NCBI GenBank assembly: GCA_022605405.1
Contig: JABYQQ010000003.1
Span: 2,976,001-3,040,000 of the forward strand
DNA length: 64,000 bases
Direction of reading: 5' to 3'
DNA from: Earliella scabrosa
Lineage: Eukaryota > Basidiomycota > Agaricomycetes > Polyporales > Polyporaceae
Below are positions 1-9,852 of the stretch, one piece after another (within the stretch, counting starts at the first letter, position 1; every line of letters begins with the position of its first letter). A model generated the notes under the pieces. The model saw only the letters and a program-made list of their open reading frames with translations, ran no database searches and was not told where the DNA came from. The position numbers and the translations under genes are program-made.

Positions 1-837
1 AACCAGGCAACCCTTCATACCGATGCAGGTATGCTCATCTACGCTATCATGTCTATCTACCGTTGTTCTTATGCTTGTGTTCATCAGGGTGCACCATGCC
101 CGCCGTCCGCGAACAGACTGGGTACGTCCTCTTCCATTGTTCCAACGGTCCCAGCTCATTCACACTGTACATCGTACTCAGCAACGCTGTCCAAAACAAT
201 TGCGACGTCGCTGCAACGGGCAACGCAGGGTGCGGAGTGCAAGTGACCGCACCCAACAGCTACGGCCCCGCGTTCAACAACGCCGGCGGCGGGTTCTACG
301 CGATGGAACGCACGAACTCGTTCATCAAGGTCTGGTTCTGGTCCCGCAGCGCCGGAAACATCCCGAGCGACATTCTGAACGGAGCGACGACGATCAACAC
401 CGACAACTGGGTGGGTGTCTATTGCGCTGCGATGCAGCATGCTGCTGGTGCGTATCGGGCTAATCTGGCATCTGCGTCTTCTACACAGGGCACACCGACT
501 GCCTTCTTCCCAAGCACGTCGTGCAATATCTCGTCGAAGTTCGGAGCACACAACATCGTTATCAACCTCACGTTCTGTAAGCCTCACGCGTTCCTCCATG
601 TCCTGTCTTCGGCTCACTGTTGTACCTTACTCGTACATGATCGACAGGCGGTGACTGGGCGGGCGCTGTCTACGGAAACAGCGGATGTCCTGGGGACTGC
701 ATCTGTACGTCTCCGTTCCCCTCCCACGGAACGCTACCCCCGCTAAACGAGCACTCTCTACAGCATACGTCAACAACAACCCCGCTGCCTTCACGAACGC
801 GTATTTCGACGTCCAGTGGCTCAAGGTCTATCAGTAA
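1..837 (+). CDS. GH16 endo-1,3(4)-beta-glucanase, 3' part (cut by window start)
   Basis: Secreted glycoside hydrolase family 16 laminarinase-type enzyme that cleaves beta-1,3 (and mixed 1,3/1,4) glucans of cell walls. Only the second half is in the window. Exons read as <1..28, 88..121, 182..410, 489..576, 648..704 and 764..837 (TAA at 835). The reading starts at the block NQATLHTDAG, just after the catalytic segment of the family, and runs through NSYGPAFNNAGGGFYAMERT, the Trp-rich KVWFWSR strand, PTAFFPSTSCNI, NLTFCGDWAG and the C-terminal VQWLKVYQ. It closely matches the complete gene at 3118-4634 exon for exon, so the two are tandem paralogues. I see no stop or frameshift within the part shown. 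The catalytic glutamates lie upstream of the window, so activity cannot be judged. Confidence 0.88.
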
Positions 838-1145
838 ATTATGAGCTTCGCAAGTTTAAAGTACAAGATAGTTCGAGATCGAAGTTTGCAATATGTACTC
901 TTAGTTCTCCGTAGATGTCGTGTCTGTGTATCTGTATTTGCGATAAGCTATGCCAGTGATACATTGTTCTGTACCTGTCCCGGGTGCATCTCGTCCAGGC
1001 TGATGACGACTCGCAAGACTACGAAGTACGCTCCCGGCGGAGCCCTCATGGGGCCAAGCGCTGGAGACAAACACAGCCAAATCCCTCACTTCTCGGACCA
1101 CTGGCAGGTGGCATACAGGCTCGAATATCGATCAATGCCTCATGG
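838..1145. repeat. 3' flank duplicated with the GH16 gene (copy 1)
   Basis: This non-coding stretch is matched by 4635-4950 downstream of the second GH16 gene. Shared runs include TTCTCCGTAG, TGTCGTGTCTGTGTATCT, CTGTCCCGGGTGCATCTCGT and CAGGCTGATGACGAC, and weaker similarity continues to about CTCATGCC..AAGCGCTGGAGA. The duplication that made the GH16 pair therefore carried about 300 bp of downstream DNA with it. Confidence 0.8.
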
Positions 1146-2360
1146 ACATAGGGTTGTGTTTATCCTCGCGTGTTCTGCAATCCATAGCGATTGTAGTGAG
1201 TGACACCCCTGTGCATGCAGGTGCGTTGCCCCCCACCGAGCCTGGTCCCGAGCGCACGAACGCGCCGTCCTAGTACTACGTCCTGCTTGCCTGCGACGGG
1301 ACGCCCAGCCCTGCTGCATTGGTACTAGTACGTCCACAACTCACCCATCCCCAGGTCTCCTGAACTGATGACATGCCGAGTTGCCCGGCAGCAGTCCTCA
1401 TACTGGTAGACGTTCTTCTCATCATTGCTCCATTTGTTCGGAACCGTCGTCGACTCCTTCGCAGGCTGATGAGCCCCTTCGAGACAATGTTGAACAGGAG
1501 GAGAACCATGCGGCGCAGGGAATCCCGATGGTGGCCGACCAATACGATGGACGACTCGACCCGGGCGCGCAAGCGGTATCGCATGCGACTCATCAGGATA
1601 CAACAGCCTCTCAAGGGCTTCGTCATCTGTATATCACAGGTCGCAACAGATGCATAGACAAAGCTCGTCAAGTTAAGGCCTCGACCTCCCGCAGGCCGAG
1701 TTGTCTGTATTAGCCGCTATCATGGCCGTACATGGTCCGGGCAGGGGCTATATACCCCGGTGTATAGGCGAGTCACCGACTCGAGCAGCGACCGGGGCAG
1801 CTGTCAAGCAAGTGGCACTTTGATTCGCCCCGAACTGCGCTCCATACGGCCCGACGTCCAATGTCCACGAAGAGGTCATGCACCCGATGATCATCACATC
1901 GTCACCGAAGTTCAACACACCGAAGCGCAGAGGACCGCGCGATCAATTCATAGAAACGCCCCCGAGGCACGCAGGACCGTGGCTGGTCTGTCCACGAACG
2001 TGCATTTCTCCCCACCAGTTGTTTGTTTAGTATCCAGCAGTTCGGAGCTGAACACTGGCAGTCTGCCACTCTAGTGCCGCGAAAACTGCATAGTGCAGTG
2101 CAGGGACTTCCAGAGCGCGTGATCGGCGCTCCCACCTAGGCTGTCCCGCCCGGGGCCACAAGGATGCCCTCATCGGACGCGCAGGGGAATGCCACGCTGC
2201 ACCCTCGATACCTGTCGGTGAGTTGTTGAGTGCCATCCGGCCCTTCACATGCCCGGGTGACGCGCGCACGCTGCCCCGCTCAGGTACTGCGCTGAAGGGT
2301 CAAACCTTCACGGCTTCAAGTGAGTGCTGCGAGCACGCTACACGGCCTCGCCCTTTTGTA
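1146..2360. other. Intergenic, no gene recognised
   Basis: Short overlapping frames occur on both strands (for example 1381-1713 plus, 1276-1671 minus), but none shows a family motif, and I found no exon chain with good splice sites. I regard it as non-coding spacer or decayed sequence. Confidence 0.5.
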
Positions 2361-2548
2361 GGACGCACAACGGGCATACCGGAATTGTTGCCGGTCGAAA
2401 GGTGGTCAAAAATTAGTCGCGCGGTCTTACCTTTTCGGCCGATTGTGCTAAAGTGGCAAGTCCGGCGCCGAAAAGGTAAGCCCGTGCGACTAGTTTTCGC
2501 CCACTTCTCGACCGGCGAACATTCCGGTATCATCCCGTTGTGACGCAT
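2361..2548. repeat. Imperfect palindrome / foldback element
   Basis: The left arm (about 2361-2441) and the reverse complement of the right arm (about 2463-2548) share CACAACGGG, ATACCGGAAT, GCCGGTCGA, AGTCGC and CTTACCTTTTCGG in the same order, separated by about 22 bp. Each arm is about 75-85 bp. The inverted arms explain why similar short peptides can be read on both strands here (GRKGK/RRKGK, LSTG/FSTG). The form fits a MITE or other foldback mobile element, or a large cruciform. I could not identify target-site duplications, so the class is open. Confidence 0.75.
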
Positions 2549-3017
2549 CGGGGAAGTGCTGATGACGGTGCGGTGGCCACTGGCGACGGGGTAGTGCGAC
2601 GCGCGTCACGCGCATGCACGATCTGTCATTATGCATCGAGTTCAGTCAAGGTGCGGCATGCACGATGTTCTGACGGATGAGAGGCTCGATGTGTAGTACT
2701 AACAGGACATATGGATGGGGTATGTCAGCTGCTCCCTCCGTACACCTGGGGCTTTCGGGCTGCGCTCACCCCAACTTCCAGCAGGCTTCCATCTGTATAG
2801 TTCACCAACACGACCCTCCGTAACGACGCGATCCTTAGTAAATGGCATACAATCCACTGCTTCTGTACTACCGCAAGGTACAACGAGTGTGCTCGTGATT
2901 GATCATCTTCCTCCCTGCATCGTCGTCTCCGCCGCGTTCCTGATAGTTTCTACCAGAGCCTGAACTGCGTTCGACAAGACTGGCAAGAGATACCGCGCTT
3001 TTTCCGGGTCACAAAGG
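2549..3017. other. Upstream region of the second GH16 gene
   Basis: No coding sequence recognised. It should hold the regulatory region of the GH16 gene starting at 3118. Confidence 0.5.
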
Positions 3018-3025
3018 TATATAAT
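3018..3025 (+). promoter_or_regulatory. TATA box of GH16 gene
   Basis: TATATAAT lies about 93 bp upstream of the start codon at 3118, a usual distance for secreted-enzyme genes in agaricomycetes. Confidence 0.5.
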
Positions 3026-3117
3026 GCACGGCATGAGCCACGACATTCCTCACGGTCCTGTGTCGCGCAATCCCCTCGTCGCCCTCCGTCGGCTCCGCAG
3101 CCCATCCCGGCTACATC

Positions 3118-4634
3118 ATGTTCACTCGCGCCATACTCGTCCTCCAGTGTTTCGCCACTGCCGCTCTTGCTGCAACCTATGGCCAGGCCGACAGCTACTC
3201 TGGCGAAGGTTTCATCTCAGGCTTCTTCTACGACGCGATCCCCGACCCTACCCATGGCCGAGTGTACGTACCACTCACTTCCTCGCGTGGATGAGAAGCT
3301 CATGGTACCTTCTATTCAGGAACTACGTCGATAGAAACACCGCGCTCGCACAGAACCTCACGTACGCTAGCGGCGATCGCTTTATCCTCCGCGCGGACCA
3401 CACGACCGTCCTCAACCCTGCTGGTCCTGGACGTAACTCTATTCGCATGAAGAGCAACAAGCTGTACACCACACATGTGACTGTGTACGTACCTACGCCC
3501 GATGCTCTACCGGATTTTTTGAGCTAATCCTACGCCTGTGTGAACGTCGCAGCTGGAACGTCCGTCACATGCCTCAAGGATGCGGGTGAGCTTCCATATT
3601 GGGGGGCTACCGAACTGCGAGCACTGTATCTGACATCTGGGGTATCTTCATAGAACATGGCCGGCAATTTGGGAGCATGGCGATCCCTGGCCGTACGTCG
3701 GTATGTTCCTTCGTTCGTTCGAGGTTGAGCCTAACGCTCACTGGCGTCCACAACCTTCGCGACGCAGGTGAGATCGACATCCTCGAGGGTGTGAACGACC
3801 AGGGTCCAAACCAGGCGACCCTTCATACCGATGCAGGTACGCTCCGCGATCTGTCAATGTTGTTTATCTATGGTTCTTACGCTTGTGTTCATCAGGGTGC
3901 ACCATGCCCGCAGTCCGCAGCCAGACTGGGTACGTCTTCTTCCAATGCACCAAGTCGCCCATTCTCATTCACTTTGCCCATCGTACTCAGTAACGCTGTC
4001 CAAACCAACTGCGACGTCGCTGCGAACGGCAACGCAGGGTGCGGAGTGCAAGTGACCGCGCCCAACAGCTACGGCCCCGCGTTCAACAACGCCGGCGGCG
4101 GGTTCTACGCGATGGAGCGCACGAACTCGTTCATCAAGGTCTGGTTCTGGTCCCGCAGCGCGGGCAACATCCCGAGCGACATCCTCAACGGAGCGACGAC
4201 GATCAACACCGACAGCTGGGTGGGTGTCTAAACCGCTGCGATGCTGCTGGTACATATCGGGCTAATCCAGTGGGACCCGTGTCTTCTACACAGGGCCCGC
4301 CGACTGCCTTCTTCCCGAGCACATCGTGCAATATCTCGTCCAAGTTTGGAGCACACAACATCGTCATCAACCTCACGTTCTGTAAGCCTCACGCGTGTCT
4401 CCATCTCCCGTCTTCGAGCTCACCATCCGTTCGATGTGATCTGCAGGCGGTGACTGGGCGGGCGCTGTCTACGGAAACAGCGGATGTCCTGGCGACTGCA
4501 TCTGTACGTCTCCGTCCCCCTCCCCCGGAACGCTGCCTCCGCTGAACGAGCACTCTACAGCATACGTCAACAACAACCCTGCTGCTTTCACGGACGCGTA
4601 CTTCGACGTCCAGTGGCTCAAAGTCTATCAGTAA
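3118..4634 (+). CDS. GH16 endo-1,3(4)-beta-glucanase (Lam16A-like), complete
   Basis: Secreted laminarinase-type GH16 enzyme acting on beta-1,3/1,4-glucans. Ten exons: 3118..3263, 3320..3484, 3553..3585, 3654..3700, 3768..3836, 3896..3929, 3991..4219, 4294..4381, 4447..4503, 4561..4634, giving 942 nt and 313 residues, close to the length of Phanerochaete Lam16A. A signal peptide is visible (MFTRAILVLQCFATAALA). Family landmarks in order: PTHGRVNYVD, ALAQNLTYASGD, RADHTT, WNVRHMPQGCGTWPAIWE, the catalytic segment GEIDILEGVND with the ExDxxE nucleophile and acid/base glutamates, NSYGPAFNNAGGGFYAMERT, and the terminal VQWLKVYQ. All intron borders are GT..AG and all phases agree. It is the downstream member of a tandem pair with the partial gene at 1-837. 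Confidence 0.93.
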
Positions 4635-5108
4635 TGAGCCTTCGCAAGTTTGTGCTTACAAGGTACTCAGTTCGAGTTCGAACTTTGCACTATGTACCCT
4701 CAGTTCTCCGTAGGTGTCGTGTCTGTGTATCTATTCGCGATCAACTATGCCAGTGACATTGTTCTATACCTGTCCCGGGTGCATCTCGTTCAGGCTGATG
4801 ACGACGGTATGTAGTCGTCGCAAGTATCGACGAAGATCAAGACTCGGAAGACTACGAACCACGCTGCCTCATGCCAAGCGCTGGAGAGAAACATCGCGCT
4901 CACTCTGGGACCAGGCATGCCTCGAATCTCGATCAACGCCTCTCGTCATGTACCGAGACTATGACCCACTGCGCTAACCAAAGCAAACATGCAGCGTGCC
5001 CTTAAGGAGCTTAATGACATGCATGGTGAGCATCGTAGATAAGCACAAGCATGAAATCGAGCTCGAGTTTTCTTCAACTTCGTGTAGAGCACATGTACTC
5101 GTTTCCAC
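4635..5108. repeat. 3' flank of GH16 gene (copy 2) and convergent spacer to urease
   Basis: The part 4635-4950 repeats 838-1145 downstream of the first GH16 copy. The rest, up to the urease stop codon at 5109, shows no gene. The GH16 and urease genes converge here. Confidence 0.7.
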
Positions 5109-8100
5109 CTAGAAGAAATTGTAGAATCGACCAAGGGGCAGCTTATCCGCAGGCTGTACGTCCACCACGTCTCCATCCGCGCGTACTTCGTACTTCTCCG
5201 GATCGACGGTCATGGTCGGAGTGCGGTCGTTCAACTTCATGCTCTCCTTCGTCACTTCTCGGCAGCCACACACTGCCTCGACCCGCTTCTTGAGACCATA
5301 CGACTCGATCGTCCCACAATCGATAGATTCCTGAGACACGAACGAGATCGAGTTGAGGGCGGCCGATCCTGGAAGAGAGCCCCACATGGGGCGTCCAATG
5401 ATTGGTTGGACGGTGGGAATGGATCCGTTCGGGTCCCCGGTCTATGGGCAGAACGTCAGCGGCGGGATCTAGCGGTTTGAATGGGCTTATGACCAACCTG
5501 AGCCCACACGATCACACCCGACTTGAGGACTAGCTCTGGCTTTGCCCCGAAGTTCTCAGGCTTCCACAGGACGAGGTCGGCTAATTTCTTGGGTGCAATC
5601 TCGCCGACAAGGTGGCTAATCCCGTGCGTGATCGCCCTGTCCAATCATCGTACTTTGTTAGCGCATAGTCGGAGGCAGATACTGGGAACGCACGGATTGA
5701 TGGTGTACTTCGCAATGCACCGCTTGACTCTATTATTGTCGTGCCCTTCACAGTCGCCCAGAGAGGTCAGCGGCCCTCGGAACTTCTTCATCTTGCTCGC
5801 AGTGCGCCAGGTCCTGCTGACGACCTCCGCAACACGACCCATCGCTTGCGAGTCCGAGCTGATCATCGAGATCGCGCCGATGTCGTGCAGGACGTCTTCG
5901 GCTGCGATAGTCTCCTTTCGTATGCGGGATTCGGCGAACTGAATGTCTTCCGGTATGTTCTTGTCCAAGTGGTGTGCAACCATAAGCATCTGTGGATGTG
6001 CGTCTCCTGATCAGATGAGAGCGTTGAGAAGCAGAACAGTTGGACGAACATCAAGATGCTCCTCCACGGTGGTGTCAGCGTATGGCATGGTTGGATTCGT
6101 AGATGAAGGTAGCACATTACTTTGACCACAGACGGCGATGATGTCAGGAGCGTGGCCACCACCTAGGGACGCCGTCAGGGGGGATGTATCAAGACGTACT
6201 CTAAGATAACTCACCTGCACCCTCAGTATGGTATGTATGGATCGTACGGCCACCAAATGCCTCGATGCTCTCTGCAGTGAACGCAAACTCAGCTCGACTT
6301 CGGAAACCGGAAGTAGAGGTACGCACTCTCGACAAACCCGCTTTCGTTCAGGGTGTCGGTATGGATATTAACCTGTACGTCGAAAGCGTCCGCCACGTCA
6401 AGTGCGTTCTTGATGACAGAGGGCGTCGCGCCCCAGTCCTCGTGTATCTTCAACCCCGCCGCGCCAGCCTTGACGATCTCCTCTAAGGCCGTCTTCCCGC
6501 TGTCGTTCCCTTTGCCGGTAAATCCGAAGTTCATCGGCAGACCGTCCGTCGCGGTGAGCATGTGCTGCATATAGAACTGGCTGGGAGTACACGTTGTCGC
6601 GTTTGTGCCCGTGGCAGGCCCTGTGCCTCCGCCAATCATCGTCGTCGTGCCTGCAGCCAGCGCCTCGGTGACTTGTTGCGGGTCGATGTAGTGACAGTGT
6701 ACATCAATGGCCCCCGCAGTGACGATGAGTTTTTCGCCGGCGATAACCTCGGTGGCAGAGCCGATGACAAGGTCGGCGTGGACACCAGACATGATGTCCG
6801 GATTGCCCGCCTTCCCGATCGCTTTGATCACGCCGTCCTTGACACCGATGTCTGCCTAGAGCTCATTGTGAGATACCCTGCGTATGGGCCATGCAGAAAG
6901 TCGTGCCTTGTGTATTCCAGACCAGTCGACGATCAACGCATTTGTGATAACCAAGTCCAGGCTGTCCGAGCCGGATCTGTCGGTTGCCTGGCCCATGCCT
7001 TCGCGAATCGTCTTCCCTGAGAGTACCATCGTTTCCAGACGAATGATTACGGAACCCGTATACTATAGCACTCACCTCCCCCGAATTTGACTTCATCACC
7101 GTATACCGTCTGTGCCAGGTCGCCATGAGGGCGTGTCGGCGGTCAAGGAATAGTAAACGCACCGCCGCAGCATCATGCTCCACTTCCACCCACAAATCCG
7201 TATCTCCAAGCCGGACCCTATCACCGACCGTAGGACCAAACATCGCCACATATGTTGCTCTCACGATGTCGGTGTCCTCGTGGACCTCGGGTGCGTTTGG
7301 TTCAGGTGTGTGAGCGAATCCCCCGCTGACGAGGTTCTGGACTATCGTCTCTATCTGGGAAGGGTCATATACTCCAGTTGCAAGGCCGTTCCCTCCCGTG
7401 ATCTTCCTCGCGCCAGCGATCATGCACAGCGTGACGGTCTTCGTGTCGCCGGGTTCGAAGCGGACGGCCGTCCCGGCGGCGATGTCGAGGCGTTTGCCAT
7501 AAGCTCGCACCCGGTCGAACCTCAAATTAGGATTGGTTTCGATGAAGTGGTAGTGCGATCCGACCTTCCCCATGGTGGCTCAGCGTCATCCTGCTGCACC
7601 GAACAAGCAGCATAATGCACGCACCTGAATAGGTCGGTCTCCGTCATTTGTCACGCGAAGTCGGATCCGCTTCCGTCCCTGGTTGATTGGGATGTCCGCA
7701 TTCTTTTTCAAGTCGATTGCGCCGGGAGCGTTCTCTTGAGCGTACTGTGAGGGATCGACAGATGGAAAGAGGTCATTTGAGGGGACGGGGAGGAACGAGC
7801 CGTACAGCGCCGCGCACAAGTTGCCATTCAGTGTCGCGATCGGATCGTGAATGGTAATAAGGAATACGCTGTGGGACGTGAGCCAGTGGTCACAATGATC
7901 AGAGATCTTAAGACATACCCGTCATCGAGCGTCCCCTCAACCTGGATCTCCTTGAGCAAGACCGATACTCCCGGCAGGACATGCCGCCTGCCTAACATCT
8001 CACGTCCTAGGTTCGTCAGCTCGTAGAAGGAGTGCGTGCCATCTCTCATGCGCTCTTGAAGCTGGGATGCGATCAGTGCGATGGCTTCAGCTTGATTAAG

Positions 8101-8241
8101 CTGAAGACCCCGCGCCAGACGCTTTTGAGCAATGAAACCGGCCTATACATGTCTCTCCTCGTCAAACATGTTCATATGGATCTAGAGGCAGCGCACCTGA
8201 TGTAGTAGAATCTTCTCTTGTTCCCTCGGAGATAGACGCAT
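5109..8241 (-). CDS. Urease (single-chain fungal type)
   Basis: Cytosolic nickel enzyme hydrolysing urea to ammonia and carbamate. Twelve exons on the minus strand: 8241..8197, 8142..7919, 7868..7625, 7564..7163, 7109..7076, 7016..6907, 6855..6327, 6271..6215, 6162..6050, 5989..5694, 5636..5498, 5441..5109, giving 841 residues, the usual fungal length. Gamma, beta and alpha parts are fused in that order: [15 protein letters not shown] and [14 protein letters not shown] (gamma), [18 protein letters not shown] (beta), [20 protein letters not shown] onwards (alpha). Active-site residues visible: H406 and H408 (VHCHYIDPQ), the carbamylated lysine K489 (GLKIHEDWG), H518 ([11 protein letters not shown]), MVAHHLDK and [10 protein letters not shown]. 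The intron 6906..6856 needs a GC..AG border; all others are GT..AG. The start at 8241 is the family N-terminus. It is divergent from the G1 peptidase. Confidence 0.95.
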
Positions 8242-8694
8242 TGTGACGGTGCACGCTGTGGATGGGAGCACACAGTCAACCAGTCGATGGCGATGGACTC
8301 GGATTGGGTTCACGATTGCAGAGTTCTGCCACCACGAGCTCAGCAGCCACGAGCTCTTGTCACATCTGCTTCCGCTACGGCTTCCATTACGGCGTCCATG
8401 CAACCTTGACATTTCCCGAACAGGAAACTCTAGTCATTGCGTGTCAGAAGGTTAGTTGCAAATGGCACCAAGGGTTGAAGCAGGAGGCCCGAGAGACGTT
8501 GGACTTGAAATGACGGTACATACATACGTCGTTGCCGAGCTTGAAGTCACAGGGACGACGGCCACATGGTCGGTACGATCCATACTGCGGTCATGGACCG
8601 CGTGTTCCGCGCTGATGCAGCTAGCAACATCAGGGACCGTCATATAAAATCCTTGACATTCCCCTCGAATTTGACTGCCTTTCTCCCATCCATC
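8242..8694. promoter_or_regulatory. Divergent promoter region, urease / G1 peptidase
   Basis: The 453 bp between two divergent start codons must hold both promoters. A TATAAAA sequence at 8643-8649 lies 46 bp before the peptidase start. No clear TATA was seen for urease. The run CACGAGCTCAGCAGC(C)ACGAGCTC around 8333-8355 contains a short direct repeat of CACGAGCTC. Confidence 0.55.
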
Positions 8695-9594
8695 ATGAAG
8701 TTCGGCACCCTCGCGCTGAGCGGGCTCCTCCTCCTCGCCAGCAGTGCGCTCGCACGGCCCTCCACGTTCGCCGAACGCGCACTGCGGCGCGGACGGCCCA
8801 ACCTTCCCGCCGAGTCCGTTCAGAGGTTCGCAGCGTCTGACGTGACCACCGCGCAGAGCGAAGTGAGCAGCAACTGGGCAGGCGTGGTGCTCACCTCGGC
8901 ACCGGCGGGCGAGAAGTTCATCGAGGTCGCGGGGACGTTCACCGTGCCGACGCTCGCGCCGAGCTCGTACACCGCTGCGTGCGCGTGGATCGGGATCGAC
9001 GGCTGGTACTGGGACGGCCCGACGAACGGCCTCTTCCAGGCCGGCGTCGACTTCTGGATGGAGGACTACGAAATGGTGTACAACGCGTGGTACGAGTGGG
9101 TCCCGGACTCGTCCTGGAACTTCACGAACTTCGACATCGCTGCCGGAGACGTGATTACGCTCAGGCTCGTGGCTGAGACGGACCGGAGGGGAACGATCTA
9201 CCTGGAGAACGATACTTCGGGCCAGAAGACGTCCTTGGTCTTGGAGGCCCCGCCGACCCCGCCGTTCCCCCACCCAGTACGTCCATAACACTGTTGGATG
9301 GTCCTATTGGCTGACCCAGACCGCCGGCTCGGTTCCTAGGAGCTGTCGTTCCGGACTGCTGAGTGGATCATGGAGGACTTCTTCTGGTACGGCCAGGTGC
9401 CTTTAGGCGACTTCGGCGAGGTCGGTCTCTCCTTGCCCTGGACCTCGCTGACGGAGACTGAACGTGTTGGGTGGGCACAGATCGTCTTCACGGACTCGTC
9501 GGCAAAGACGGACGTAGGCACGACCGTAGGGCTCACGAATGGCACAATTGTCAATCTCCGATTGTCGGGAAGCAGCAAGGTCAGCGACGCATAA
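8695..9594 (+). CDS. Peptidase family G1 (eqolisin, scytalidoglutamic type)
   Basis: Secreted acid endopeptidase with a Gln/Glu catalytic dyad. Two exons, 8695..9276 and 9340..9594, giving 278 residues. A signal peptide (MKFGTLALSGLLLLASSALA) is followed by a propeptide of about 35 residues. The mature domain begins near SSNWAG (59-63), the hallmark start of the family. Next come TFTVPTL, AWIGIDG, GLFQAGVDFW with the probable catalytic Q115, and AWYEWVPDSSWNF with the probable catalytic E134. Exon 2 supplies TAEWIMEDFFWYGQVPLGDFG, the usual C-terminal strands. The intron 9277..9339 has GTACGT..CTAG borders. I infer a role in extracellular protein or nitrogen scavenging at low pH. Confidence 0.92.
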
Positions 9595-9852
9595 CATCAG
9601 ACGTTGTAGGAGACTGACCGTGATGACAGCTGAGGACCGACGTGACGATCGTCAGCGACAGTTCCGCGTCCGTCAAGTACCTCCCTCCATGACGGGTACG
9701 GTGATAGCACTCTTGCAAGTTGACCGTGATGGGCAAAGATTGCACGGTCTCCGGAATCTGGTCTCTCCGTGTCATAAGTCCATGAAATTACCCAGGCTCA
9801 TAGATTTGAGATAGATTCTACAGCATTCGAGCGAGATCCCGTCGCCTTGTCG
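9595..9852. other. Convergent spacer
   Basis: The 258 bp between the stop codons of the G1 peptidase and the ABC transporter. No feature recognised. Confidence 0.5.

Noticed and set aside
3599..4231. 210-residue plus frame as a separate gene
   Set aside because: It is several GH16 exons read through their introns; the spliced ten-exon model fits the family over its whole length.
6863..7573. A single 236-residue urease exon
   Set aside because: Read without introns it leaves the family sequence after VEVEHDAA. Splicing 7163/7109 and 7076/7016 restores [20 protein letters not shown].
8452..9291. 279-residue minus-strand frame
   Set aside because: Antisense of the G1 peptidase exon 1; Arg/Gly-rich with no motif.
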